From assembly GCF_000309385.1 (NCBI RefSeq), contig NZ_JH976537.1, positions 4,875,136-4,939,135 of the forward strand: 64,000 nucleotides of DNA, given 5' to 3'. The notes beneath the pieces are model-generated. The model worked only from the letters and a program-made list of their open reading frames with translations, had not been told where the DNA came from and searched no databases. Position numbers and translations under genes: made by a program. Numbering within the stretch: the first letter of the stretch is position 1; each line of letters opens with the position of its first letter. This stretch comes from Nodosilinea nodulosa PCC 7104. Its GTDB lineage: Bacteria; Cyanobacteriota; Cyanobacteriia; Phormidesmidales; Phormidesmidaceae. This document shows positions 26,658 to 35,862 of this stretch, piece after piece.

Positions 26658-28709
26658 CTACCCCTGCTTCTGCAACAATCCCTCAAACACCCGCTCACCC
26701 ACTGGCGCATTGCCAGAGGGCACTAGCCGCAGAGGCCCAGGGGCGGCGCCTGCGGCGAGCGGCTCGTAGGCAATGGCGATCGGAGCCTCGCGCTGGTCAA
26801 AGGCCTCTAGCAGCGTTTGCCGGGGCAGCTCTGCCGGGTCAATAAAGGCGGGATCGTAGTCAAAAAAGGCCTGTTGTTGGCCTTCGACCTGGATGCCCCT
26901 GGCCCGCATCTCCTCGTCGTAGCTGAGGGTGTAGTTGATGAAGTCAGGCTGGCGATCGCCCAGCTGAATGCGGTCTTTGATCACCAGGCGGTTTTTGACC
27001 GTGAGGGCGTACTGGCTAGGAGCTAAATCGTCGTCGGCAAAGTAGAGACGCTTGAGATCGCCCTGGGCGGCTAGGGCCACCCGCTGCCCCGCTGGCAGCC
27101 TCAGGCCGCTGAGGTCAAACCCAGCGCTTTTAGACACGCGGCGATCGGTAATGGAGAACCCAGTTTCTGGCGTCGATGAGTCGAACTGGTAGGCACGGGT
27201 TTCATCGCTGAGGCCGATCGAGAGCTGGGGAATGTCGGTGGACTGGTTGGCGACAAACGTAATCTCTGGGCCGGAAGCATTGGCAACCAGAAACAGGGTC
27301 AGGCGCTGGTCGGGGCTAAGCACCAGGCCGGACACATTGGCGGTGTACCCCGGCCCGGTGAGCTGTAGGGTAACGGGCGATCGCGGCCCAGGGGCTACCC
27401 CACTCAGGGTAACCTCCAGGGGCTGACCCAGGGCGGCGGCAGGGAGGCGATAGCTGGCGGGCACCGCGCGGCTGAGTCCCCCTTTAAAGGGCACTAGATC
27501 GACGGTATCATCGCTGCTAAAGGGCTTTGAACCAGCCTCCTCAGACAATAAAGCTCCGCCGTAGGGCACCACCGTGAGCACTCCTTCACCAATCAACGCA
27601 ATGTCCACAGAGGGTTGGGCACCAGCGTCGGCCTCGGTTTCGGTGCCGCAAAAGGGACAGGTGAAGGGGCCGGTGGCCGCGAGCTGACTCTCGGCTGGGG
27701 GCTGCCGCCACGATCGCTGGGTCAGATCCAGGGTTTTGCTCTGGGCATCGCCGCCAAATTTCGGCCCGCTGGGGGTAGGCTGGTAGGCCCAGGTGTCGGC
27801 CTGGGTGTCAAACTCGACGTGGAGGTCGGTGGGGCTGCTGGGGCGACCGGCGGGGTAGTTGCTGTCGTAGACATAGACCCAGTACTGGCCGCTGCCCCGG
27901 TCTTCGAGTCGGTAGGGGGTGAGGGCGTGGCCCTCGGTGAGCGCCCCCTCCAGCAGGCGGTAGACCCCCATCGTAAATGGGTCCGCCGAGCCGGTCAAAA
28001 ACACCTGCGCGATCGCCAGCAGGATTTGGGTGGGCGTAAAGGTGTCGCGAACGGTCTGGGTGGGCTGAAACACTTCGCTCACTCCCTGCATGAGAAACAG
28101 GTTGGCGATAAAGGTTTGCAGGTCAAACAGCGTGCGGGCCAGGCCAAACACCGTGTGCCCCAGCAAAAAATTGACCAGCCGCTGCCACCAGGGAATTCGC
28201 GGTGGACTGGGCTGCCACAGGTCGAGGGCGGCGGCGGCCATACCCTCTGAAAGGCCCTGCTTCATACCCCCTAGCTGGGTGGTGAGCCAGCTCCGGGCAG
28301 CAGCGGTGAGCACGCAGGTGGCCGAACCATCGCCCACACATACCTGAGGGCCAAAAAGCTGCTGAAGCTGCTCGGTAAGCACCGCTTCCCAGGCCTGGGC
28401 ATTGCGATTTAGGTCGATGGCTTGCAGCAGCTCTTGGTTAGAAAACTGGAACCCGTTCACCGCTGGGTCAAAGTTGGCTAGCGCTACGCTGCCGCTGGGC
28501 AACTGCTCAAGCTGGGCCAGCAAACGGGGGCTGGCTAGGCTGGCTGCAGGGGCAGTCCGGTGTGCGGGTGGCTCGGCCACGGCCGCGATCGCCAGGTAGG
28601 GCCGCAGCTGCACCGCGATCAGCGCGGTGAGCAACATCAATCCTAGCCACCGCCTGAGCCGCCTAGGCCGATCCCTCCGCTGTTCTGTCATGTCGCTGAT
28701 GTTGGCCAC
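26658..28709 (-). CDS. Large secreted protein with a papain-like (possibly inactive) domain
   Basis: A 683-residue protein. A basic N-terminus and a hydrophobic segment (about 22-45) look like a signal peptide or anchor. Around residues 260-287, GHALTPYRLEDRGSGQY then VYVYDSNYP strongly resembles the His/Asp half of C39- or papain-like peptidases (His261, Asp282). The place expected for the catalytic Cys, by the pattern GxCxGMA, reads GLSEGMA (152-158), with Ser154. A CPFC pair (near 353) and a beta-rich C-terminal half follow. The role is unknown; a non-catalytic or serine-variant peptidase domain is inference. GTG at 28709 has an AAGGG site 8 bases upstream; ATG at 28691 is the alternative. 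Confidence 0.55.
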   Translation of the reverse strand: MANISDMTEQRRDRPRRLRRWLGLMLLTALIAVQLRPYLAIAAVAEPPAHRTAPAASLASPRLLAQLEQLPSGSVALANFDPAVNGFQFSNQELLQAIDLNRNAQAWEAVLTEQLQQLFGPQVCVGDGSATCVLTAAARSWLTTQLGGMKQGLSEGMAAAALDLWQPSPPRIPWWQRLVNFLLGHTVFGLARTLFDLQTFIANLFLMQGVSEVFQPTQTVRDTFTPTQILLAIAQVFLTGSADPFTMGVYRLLEGALTEGHALTPYRLEDRGSGQYWVYVYDSNYPAGRPSSPTDLHVEFDTQADTWAYQPTPSGPKFGGDAQSKTLDLTQRSWRQPPAESQLAATGPFTCPFCGTETEADAGAQPSVDIALIGEGVLTVVPYGGALLSEEAGSKPFSSDDTVDLVPFKGGLSRAVPASYRLPAAALGQPLEVTLSGVAPGPRSPVTLQLTGPGYTANVSGLVLSPDQRLTLFLVANASGPEITFVANQSTDIPQLSIGLSDETRAYQFDSSTPETGFSITDRRVSKSAGFDLSGLRLPAGQRVALAAQGDLKRLYFADDDLAPSQYALTVKNRLVIKDRIQLGDRQPDFINYTLSYDEEMRARGIQVEGQQQAFFDYDPAFIDPAELPRQTLLEAFDQREAPIAIAYEPLAAGAAPGPLRLVPSGNAPVGERVFEGLLQKQG

Positions 28710-29448
28710 TGTAGTTACCCTTAAACAATTGCCATTAAACCCAGTGCGCTGCGCTGTGATTTTAGCTAAAGTATTGCTAACGCTGGCGTTGCCCCTGGCG
28801 TCTTGATCCTATTTGCCCCCTCAACCTGCTGGCCACAGCGAACCTATAGACCATAGAGGTCGAGCCGCGCCCCCAAAAACTTCCCTGGGATGGGTTGGTC
28901 AAATTGAGTTTTGCTTATATGGTTAGGGCAGATTTGCCTGCTGGGATGGGTAGATATACCTCGGGTAGACGAGATTCCCTAGCGATCGCAGCTCTATACG
29001 CAGATCATGACAACCCAGGGTGCCGTAAGAGGTAGTGACGATGATGTTTTTTATTCCCCCAGCCGTGCCTCCCTCGGGAGCCATGGCCCTGGTGCTGATT
29101 AGAACCGACACTGTCAGTGCCGAGTGCAAAAAAAACAGCCGCGACTGTTTTCCGGGCGATTTGGTCGGGGTTTCTCCCCAAATCTCGCCCGATCGGTCCA
29201 CCGACCTGCTTGGGCGAACCAGCGGGTTCCTGCCTGGGACAGAGACCCGAACCCCCTGAGCCTGAGACGGATAAAACGCGCTGACTGCCTGACAGATGTC
29301 CAACGTAGGTCGGATGCAACGCAGGGTCACCCAGCACTGGCCGATCCTGAGGCCTGCTGGGTTCTGCTGTTGCGCCACCCAGCCTGCGAAATATCAATGC
29401 TGTCCAACGTTGTCTCAGCTAACCAGCAGAACGTCTCTGTTGACGCCT
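28710..29448. other. 739-base region without recognisable gene
   Basis: I find no protein-like frame or tRNA. Several short frames on both strands have no family character. A minus-strand intrinsic terminator lies at 29127-29152. The rest has moderate G+C and some direct word repeats (CCAACGT at about 29298 and 29403). It could be a decayed gene, a long 3' untranslated region of bioD, or an unrecognised RNA gene. Confidence 0.4.
29127..29152 (-). terminator. Minus-strand terminator downstream of bioD
   Basis: Read on the minus strand, AAAACAG and CTGTTTT arms around a GC-rich loop (TCGCGG) run into a total of eight T. It is about 300 bases beyond the bioD stop, so it may end the bioD transcript or an RNA from this spacer. 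Confidence 0.5.
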
Positions 29449-30165
29449 CTATCGACGTTTTGCCGCAGGTTGTGATGCGGGCGCGGGCAGCGCTTCTAGG
29501 GTAAGGGTAGCGGCGGCGGCGGCCAGGGCCTGCGGCGACTCTGGATCGGCCAGGTAGGGCAAGGTGCCCAGCACAGGGGTTTGGGTCAGGCCAGCCACTA
29601 AGTCGATGGGTGCCCACTGGTCAATGTCTTCGGCGGTTAGCGCCGTTGGACAGTTGAGGACAAGGCCGCGCAGATCGATGCCCCTCTGGCGAGCCAGGGC
29701 CACATTGGCGACGGCCTGGGCGATCGCGCCCAGCCTGACCGGCACCACCAGCACCACCGGCAGGTGCCAGGCCGCCGCCAGGTCGGCCACGGTCAGCTCG
29801 TAGGTTACTGGCGAGCCTAGCCCCCCCAGCCCCTCGACCAAGACCCAGGGGTGCTGCTGGGTACTTGCCTCTAGGGCGCGCCAGGCCAGCGCCAGGTCAA
29901 CGCTGCGCCCCTCCAGGGCGGCGGCCAGCGGCGGGGCCAGGGGGGCCTCAAAGTACTGGGCGGTAATCGCCTCCAGGCTGGTTTGAGGGAAAAACAGGCG
30001 CTGGTACAGTTCGCGATCGCCGACCCCCGACTGAAAGGGCTTCAGCACCGCCGGAGCCTGGGCAGGCCGATGTTGCTGCCAGTAGGCCAGCAGAGCGCTG
30101 GTGAGGACGGTTTTACCCACTTCGGTATCGGTACCGGCCACCAGCAGAGCATTGAGAGAAGCCAT
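29449..30165 (-). CDS. bioD: Dethiobiotin synthase
   Basis: A 238-residue ATP-dependent carboxylase that closes the ureido ring of dethiobiotin from DAPA, the step before BioB. The P-loop is GTDTEVGKTVLTSALLAYW near residues 11-29, LKPFQSGVGD gives the substrate lysine region, and LVEGLGGLGSPV replaces the usual VEGAGG. The ATG at 30165 fits the family; an in-frame TTG at 30180 would add five residues. It begins 20 bases downstream of the protein kinase gene, so the two may be cotranscribed. No other bio gene is in the window. Confidence 0.9.
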   Translation of the reverse strand: MASLNALLVAGTDTEVGKTVLTSALLAYWQQHRPAQAPAVLKPFQSGVGDRELYQRLFFPQTSLEAITAQYFEAPLAPPLAAALEGRSVDLALAWRALEASTQQHPWVLVEGLGGLGSPVTYELTVADLAAAWHLPVVLVVPVRLGAIAQAVANVALARQRGIDLRGLVLNCPTALTAEDIDQWAPIDLVAGLTQTPVLGTLPYLADPESPQALAAAAATLTLEALPAPASQPAAKRR

Positions 30166-30185
30166 AGACCTGATTGCCAAGAACC

Positions 30186-32078
30186 CTAGTTCACCGAAAC
30201 TTTCAGCACGTAGTTAGACGGGCGGGGTGAACTCACATCCACCATGTAGTCGCCGCTGCTGGGCAGCTGCCCCTGCCACGACAGCACCCGCGACGCATCG
30301 GGAATCATCTCGCCATTGGGAAACCGAACGTCGAGGGTTACCGGGCCGCTGACGGTGGGCAGCTCGAGCGCTAAGACCTGACCCTCCTGGGCATTGATGA
30401 TGTAGCGGCGAGAGCGGTCCTGGTTGACCTGACCCGACACCTGCACGCTGGTTTGCCCCGGTGGAATCTGCACCCGCTGCTGACTGAGATCCGGTGCGGG
30501 GCTGGGGGAGGGCTCCGGCGCCACCGTCGGGGGCGGCTCGACCGTGGGCTGGGGCTGGGGCTGGGGCTCTACGGAGGGGCCGGGTTCGGGCACGGCGCTG
30601 AGGCTGACCTCTAACTCGTAGTCGCTCTGCTCAAGCCCCTGCACGGGCCGCAGTTGCAGAGTGTATTCCCCATCGGCGGGGAGGGTACCCTGCCAGTTCA
30701 GCACCCGCTGGGCCGAGCCATCGATCGGCTGCCCCTGGTCATTGAGCACGGTGAGCAGCACCCCTTCACCCTGCATTCGGGCCAGCAGCACCTGGCCTGA
30801 GGTGGCCTTGAGGCGATAGTTGATGGTTTCGTTCTGGCGCAGGCTGCCGGTCACGGTGCGGTCTTCACTGGGGGAAATAGACAGGTTTTGGTTGTATTCA
30901 ACCGGGCTGTTCTCGGGGGTGGGTTCAGGGGTTGGCTCGGGCGTAGGTTCAGGGGTTGGGTTCAGGGTGATTTCTGGGCTGGGCACCGGGGTGGGCGCTG
31001 GGGTGCGGTTGAGCAGGCTGACGACGGTCCAACCGCCCAGGCCCGCCACCAGGGCCAGAACGCCGCCAATCACCGCCACAGCCCAAGGATTTTCCCAGAC
31101 TGAGGCGGGTTCAACAGCCGGGGCGGGGGCCGTGTAGCTGGGGGCCGGGGGTGGGGCGCCCACCTGGGTGGGCTGATACTGCCGCCCGACGGCGACGGTG
31201 CGCACCTGGGAGGGCGGCGGGGGGGCAGCGGCGGGCTGTCCGGCCCTGGTGCCCACTGCGCCGAGGGCCTGGGCCATTTCGCTCACCGACTGGTAGCGAT
31301 CGCCGGGGCGGTAGCTGGTCGCCCGCTGCAAGACCTGCAACAGCCCAGGGCTAAGGGTATTGGGCAAATTCCAGCTCAGGTTGACATCGTCAAAAATTTC
31401 CTGGGGTTCTTTGCCGGTCAGCAGCACAATGGCCGTCACCGCCAGGGCGTAGAGATCGCTGCTGGGGTAGGCCCGACCCGACTGCATTTGCTCGCTGGGG
31501 GCGTAGCCCAGCTTGCCCACGGAGGTTGCCTGGCTGTGGGGGCCGGGCGGCTGAATGCGGGTGACCACTTCTTTGACCACCCCAAAGTCGATCAGCACCG
31601 GCAGGCCGTCGGCGCGCCGCTGCATGATGTTGTCAGGGCTGATGTCGCGGTGAATAATGCCCTTGCTGTGAATGTGGGCCAGGACCGGCAGCATCTGCTG
31701 CAAAAACTGCCGCACCTCGGCCTCTGAAAAGGCCATGCCCTGCTGAAGCCGCTGATTGAGCAGGCTGCGGTAGGTGACCCCATCGATATAGTCTTGAACC
31801 AGAAATAGCCGCTGATTTTCCTCAAAGATGGCCTGAAATTTGGGAATTTGCGGATGCTCAATGCTGTAGAGAATGGCGGCTTCGCGCTGAAAGAGCTGCA
31901 CCGCCTTGTCAGAAAATTGGTCGCCCTGCTGGGGTTCGAGTTCTTTGACGGCGCAGCGTTCGTTAAAGCGGCCCAGATCTTCGGCCAGGTAAGTGCGTCC
32001 AAAGCCGCCGTAGCCCAGCTCTTGCAGTACACGGTAGCGGTTTTGAAGGGTGGTACCAGGCGTCAGGGTGGGGTGCAT
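30186..32078 (-). CDS. Membrane-anchored Ser/Thr protein kinase with PPC-like C-terminal domains
   Basis: A 630-residue Hanks-type kinase. Glycine loop LGYGGFGRTY (21-30), Lys45, HRDISPDN (143-150, with S in place of the usual L/K) and DFG (164-166) are present, so it should be active. After a Pro-rich linker comes a transmembrane helix (about 334-356) and a PTPEPTPEPTPE repeat. Two similar beta-rich domains of about 95 residues follow, each ending in an NWQGTLPADGEY- or SWQGQLPSSGDY-type motif, like pre-peptidase C-terminal (PPC) domains. The topology is cytoplasmic kinase with periplasmic sensor domains. The signal sensed is unknown. Confidence 0.88.
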   Translation of the reverse strand: MHPTLTPGTTLQNRYRVLQELGYGGFGRTYLAEDLGRFNERCAVKELEPQQGDQFSDKAVQLFQREAAILYSIEHPQIPKFQAIFEENQRLFLVQDYIDGVTYRSLLNQRLQQGMAFSEAEVRQFLQQMLPVLAHIHSKGIIHRDISPDNIMQRRADGLPVLIDFGVVKEVVTRIQPPGPHSQATSVGKLGYAPSEQMQSGRAYPSSDLYALAVTAIVLLTGKEPQEIFDDVNLSWNLPNTLSPGLLQVLQRATSYRPGDRYQSVSEMAQALGAVGTRAGQPAAAPPPPSQVRTVAVGRQYQPTQVGAPPPAPSYTAPAPAVEPASVWENPWAVAVIGGVLALVAGLGGWTVVSLLNRTPAPTPVPSPEITLNPTPEPTPEPTPEPTPENSPVEYNQNLSISPSEDRTVTGSLRQNETINYRLKATSGQVLLARMQGEGVLLTVLNDQGQPIDGSAQRVLNWQGTLPADGEYTLQLRPVQGLEQSDYELEVSLSAVPEPGPSVEPQPQPQPTVEPPPTVAPEPSPSPAPDLSQQRVQIPPGQTSVQVSGQVNQDRSRRYIINAQEGQVLALELPTVSGPVTLDVRFPNGEMIPDASRVLSWQGQLPSSGDYMVDVSSPRPSNYVLKVSVN

Positions 32079-32469
32079 AGATTTGGATCAGTTCAGGGAC
32101 CAACAGTGGGGCAGCCAGTCTGCCAGGGCGATCGCTACACCAGTTTACAGTAGGATTACCGACCCCGACTTGGGGCATCGTCTGGGCCGGAATCTACGCT
32201 GCCGATGGGTAGGAAGTCCCTACTGGAGGAATGCCAGCCCCTTTGCAACAATGGGAAATGTCAGGATAGGCCTAGGATGGTGGTACCGGGATCGCTAGAC
32301 CGGAATTGTAGCCCTGAGCTTGGCCGTCTTTGACGCTGATATTTAGACTTCGATTTAGATTTTGACATTCATTGGATATTCAACTGTGCCATCTGGCGAT
32401 GGCGGCGGCGATCGCGCAGGCCGCGGTGACGCAGAGGGCACGCTCAGATTGTAAGAGGCGGTTTAGGCC
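32079..32469. other. Divergent promoter region of kinase and GTPase genes
   Basis: 391 bases between divergent genes. AT-rich stretch ATTTAGACTTCGATTTAGA at 32341-32359 followed by TTTGACATTC is the most promoter-like segment for the plus strand. No operator or RNA was recognised. Confidence 0.35.
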
Positions 32470-34170
32470 ATGGAGCTAGAGGGCATGGGCAACGACGATA
32501 CATCCAGCGGGGCCAGTGTGGATCGGTTTGAGGGTACGGAGCCGGGGCCAAAGCGAGACTTCGGCTCTCTACTGGCGCTGCCGTCTTTGCTCAAACGCCC
32601 GCTGCTTGTTGGCGGCCTGGGGCTATCGGCTACCCTGGCGCTGCTAGGTAGCGCCCACTTCAACCCTTTCGATAGCTCAACGCTGCTGAGTGCTGTGGCC
32701 CTGGGATCGGGCGTGTGGTGGTGGCGGCGGGGCGGGGCTAGCCTGGGGGGCTTTGCGAAGCGTACCCAGAAGGCGGCTAAACCAATTGCTCCGCCCGTCG
32801 TCGATCGCCCTCGGGTAGAGGCTGAACTGACCGGGCTGGCGACCCTGCTCGACACCCTGGCCCAGGAGGTCGCTCTGGCCAAAAGTGCAGCAATATCGCC
32901 AGAGACCCTCAAGGCCTATCGGGACGAACACCAGGCCCTGGGCATCGAGCTAGCCCGCCAGACGCTGCGGGTGGCGATCGCAGGCGATCCCCGCACTGGC
33001 AAAACCACCTTGCTCAACCTGCTCTCCCCCGAGGCTGAGCAAAATGCTGGCCCCGGTCTGCTCACCTTTGAGGAATTGTCCCTGGCCCCGGCTGTCACCC
33101 CTGACTGGTTGAACTACGACGGCCTGCTGCTCGTGACCGATGGCGATGTCACCAACAGCGCCTTTACGCTGCTGCGCGATCGCGTGATTGCCGGGCAGGG
33201 AGCGGTGCTGGTCTTCAATAAGCAAGACCACTACGACCCCACCGATCAGCAGACCGTTTTGGCCCAGCTCCAGCAGCGGGCCTCTGCCCTACCGGCGGGG
33301 GTGCCCGTGGTGAGTACCGCCGCTGCCCCTCGCCCCATTAAGGTGCGCCGCCACCAGGCCGACGGCACCGTGGTAGAGACCCTGGAAACCCCCGAACCGG
33401 CGATCGCTGACCTCCGCGCTGCCATCGATCGCACCCTGGCCGCTGAGCCATCTACCCTGGTCGCCGCCACCGTGCTGCGCCGCACCCAGGCCCTGCGCCA
33501 GCGGGTGCAAATCGACCTCAACCGCCTGCGCCGCGATCGGGCCATGCCCCTGATCGACCAGCTCCAGTGGGTGGCCGGGGCCGCCGCCTTTGCCAACCCC
33601 GTGCCCACCCTCGATCTGCTGGCCACCGTCGCCATCAACGGCCAGCTGCTCATGGATCTGGGTAAACTCTACGGCGTCAACCTCAGCCTTGAGGAAGCCA
33701 AAACCGCCGCTGGCACCCTGGCCAGCCTCACCGTCAAGCTGGGCCTGGTCGAGCTATCCACCCAGGTGCTCACCGCTGTACTCAAGAGCCACTTCGCCAC
33801 CTACCTGGCTGGCGGCCTGGTGCAGGGGCTCAGCGCCGCCTACCTCACCCGCATGGCGGGCCTCAGCCTAGTCGACTACTTTGAGCAGGCGGCCCTGGCC
33901 GGTACCCCTACCTCTGCGCTCTCCTGGGAGGCGATCGCCCAGCGCCTGCAAAGCACCATCCAGCAAAATCGTCAGCTCGGCCTGCTGCAAACCCTGGCCA
34001 AGCAGGGCATCGACATTCTCAGGCCTGTCCCCGCCCAGCTACCCGCCAGCACCGCCCCCGCCCTCGACCTGACCACTGCTGCGGGCGCAGTCGTTTCTAC
34101 GGAGGCCCTTCCGATCGAAGCGATAGAAGCGGTCGAAGCGCTTCCCCTTGAAACGGTGCCCGATCGCTAA
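32470..34170 (+). CDS. P-loop GTPase with DUF697-like membrane domain (first of a pair)
   Basis: A 566-residue protein. Two short hydrophobic segments near 45-80 are followed by a G domain: P-loop AGDPRTGKTTLLNLL near 171-185 and NKQD (about 258-261) as the G4 motif. The C-terminal half has hydrophobic Ala/Leu-rich helices (AAAFANPVPTLDLLATVAINGQL, YGVNLSLEEAKTAAGTL) that match the DUF697 family. The function is unknown; related GTPases are peripheral or integral membrane proteins. It is followed 41 bases later by a paralogue on the same strand, so the two probably act together. Confidence 0.75.
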   Translation: MELEGMGNDDTSSGASVDRFEGTEPGPKRDFGSLLALPSLLKRPLLVGGLGLSATLALLGSAHFNPFDSSTLLSAVALGSGVWWWRRGGASLGGFAKRTQKAAKPIAPPVVDRPRVEAELTGLATLLDTLAQEVALAKSAAISPETLKAYRDEHQALGIELARQTLRVAIAGDPRTGKTTLLNLLSPEAEQNAGPGLLTFEELSLAPAVTPDWLNYDGLLLVTDGDVTNSAFTLLRDRVIAGQGAVLVFNKQDHYDPTDQQTVLAQLQQRASALPAGVPVVSTAAAPRPIKVRRHQADGTVVETLETPEPAIADLRAAIDRTLAAEPSTLVAATVLRRTQALRQRVQIDLNRLRRDRAMPLIDQLQWVAGAAAFANPVPTLDLLATVAINGQLLMDLGKLYGVNLSLEEAKTAAGTLASLTVKLGLVELSTQVLTAVLKSHFATYLAGGLVQGLSAAYLTRMAGLSLVDYFEQAALAGTPTSALSWEAIAQRLQSTIQQNRQLGLLQTLAKQGIDILRPVPAQLPASTAPALDLTTAAGAVVSTEALPIEAIEAVEALPLETVPDR

Positions 34171-34211
34171 CGCCCCCGCCTTCCCTCTTTGATCCTCCTC
34201 CTATTCCCTCC

Positions 34212-35594
34212 ATGCCCTCCCCCCTCCTTCACCGCGCCCGCCAAACCCTGAGCCAGGCGGTTTCCCGCTATTCCACCGCGCTCCAGGGCAGCCCCAGTCC
34301 GGCGGCGGCCCACCATCAGACGGCGGTTAAAACCGGGCTGGGGCAGCTCCAGAGCCTGACCGCCAAGCTGGAGTCCCGCTGCCTGCGGGTGGCTGTGTTT
34401 GGCCTGGTGAGCCGGGGCAAATCAGCGGTGATCAACGCCCTGGTGGGGGAAAACATGCTCGAAACCGGGCCTCTCCACGGCGTGACCCGCTGGCCCCGGT
34501 CGGTGTACTGGCAGCCCGAGGTCAAGGGCGATCTGCCCTGGCAAATCGAGCTCATCGATACCCCCGGCCTGGATGAGGTGGGCGGTGACCTGCGGGCCGA
34601 TATGGCCCAGACCGTGGCAACCCAGGCCGATTTAATTTTGTTTGTCGTATCGGGAGACATTACCCAGCTAGAGTACGAGGCGCTGCTGGGCCTGCAGCGG
34701 AACCAGAAGCCGCTGCTGCTGGTGTTTAACAAAATCGATCTCTACCCCGAGGTCGATCGCCAGGCGGTGTACGAAACCCTGCATCGCCTCCGGGCAGAGC
34801 TGGGCCAGGGCAACCCCAGTCCTCCGCTGGCTGTGGATGAGGTGGTAACGGTGGCCGCTAGTCCGGCTGCGATCAGGGTGCGGGTCGAATGGCCCGACGG
34901 TCGCACCAGCGAGGAGTGGGAGGCTCAGCCTCCCCAGATTGAGCCCCTGCGGCGGGCGCTGCTGGCCATTGTGGCCCAGGATGGAGCGGCCCTGGTGGCC
35001 CTCAACGCCCTGCGCAACGCCCGCAGTATTGAGGGCGAAATGGTGGGCCATGTCAGTCGGCTGCACGGCGATCGCGCTGACGAAACCATCTGGCAGTTTG
35101 CCAAGTACAAGGCCGCCGCCGTGGCCCTCAACCCGATCGCGGGCCTCGACCTGCTGGGCGGGGTCCTCATTGATCTGGTGATGATTCGCACCCTGGCGCG
35201 GCTCTATGGCTTTCCAATTACGGGCCACGAGGCCGGGCGGCTGTGGCGGGCCATTCTCAAAAGCTCGGGCACCCTGCTGCTCAGCGAGGTGGGCAGCGGC
35301 CTGCTGGGAGCGGGCAAAACCACCGCGGCCCTGGTCACCCTGGTAGACAGCCCCTCGGGCGTCGCCGCCCTAGCCGGGGCGATGACGGCCCAAGCCAGTG
35401 CGGCGGGCTACGGGTCTTACGCGGTGGGGCAGGCTGCTAAAACTTATCTGGAGCAGGGCTGCACCTGGGGGCCAGAGGGGGTCAGCGCTACCCTGGCGGC
35501 GATTCTCCAAGAAACTGATGCCTCGATGACCCTGGCTCGCCTGCGCCAGGAGGTCCAGGCCGATCTGGTGGAGGCTTCAGCCCCAAGAGGTTGA
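34212..35594 (+). CDS. P-loop GTPase with DUF697-like domain (second of a pair)
   Basis: A 460-residue paralogue of the preceding gene with a better conserved G domain: G1 GLVSRGKSAVINAL near 64-77, G3 DTPGLDEVGG, G4 NKID. The C-terminal part (KAAAVALNPIAGLDLLGGVLIDLV, then RLYGFPITGHEAGRL) is the DUF697 pattern. The dynamin/Era-like arrangement suggests membrane or assembly-related work, but this is not established. It lies 41 bases after its partner, likely in one operon. Confidence 0.8.
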   Translation: MPSPLLHRARQTLSQAVSRYSTALQGSPSPAAAHHQTAVKTGLGQLQSLTAKLESRCLRVAVFGLVSRGKSAVINALVGENMLETGPLHGVTRWPRSVYWQPEVKGDLPWQIELIDTPGLDEVGGDLRADMAQTVATQADLILFVVSGDITQLEYEALLGLQRNQKPLLLVFNKIDLYPEVDRQAVYETLHRLRAELGQGNPSPPLAVDEVVTVAASPAAIRVRVEWPDGRTSEEWEAQPPQIEPLRRALLAIVAQDGAALVALNALRNARSIEGEMVGHVSRLHGDRADETIWQFAKYKAAAVALNPIAGLDLLGGVLIDLVMIRTLARLYGFPITGHEAGRLWRAILKSSGTLLLSEVGSGLLGAGKTTAALVTLVDSPSGVAALAGAMTAQASAAGYGSYAVGQAAKTYLEQGCTWGPEGVSATLAAILQETDASMTLARLRQEVQADLVEASAPRG

Positions 35595-35862
35595 AGCCCA
35601 AAGTTAGCGCCCTGAGCCTTTTAGCTCGGTGCGCCGCTGGCGCTGTGGCTTCCTGGGGGGAATCGGGTATTCTAGGGTGACTATTTTTTAGCCCAGGGCA
35701 CCGGCTTCCAGGAATTGGCCGCTCAGGGGCTTAAACTCTGGAACCTTTGCCCCGCCCATAGCCCCAACCGCTGTCTTCGTTCTGTCTACTCTAGGGGGAG
35801 CGATCGGGCCTGGGGAAGCGATCGGGCCAACGCTGTACCTTACCGCCTGGGGTGTGTCGGCC

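Noticed and set aside
29220-29265. tRNA-like words (GACCCGAACCCCCTGAG)
   Set aside because: No acceptor, D or anticodon arms can be built around it; no tRNA is seen in the window.
28923-29397. Overlapping 130- and 151-codon frames on the minus strand after bioD
   Set aside because: Neither has a domain pattern, and both span a terminator-like hairpin.
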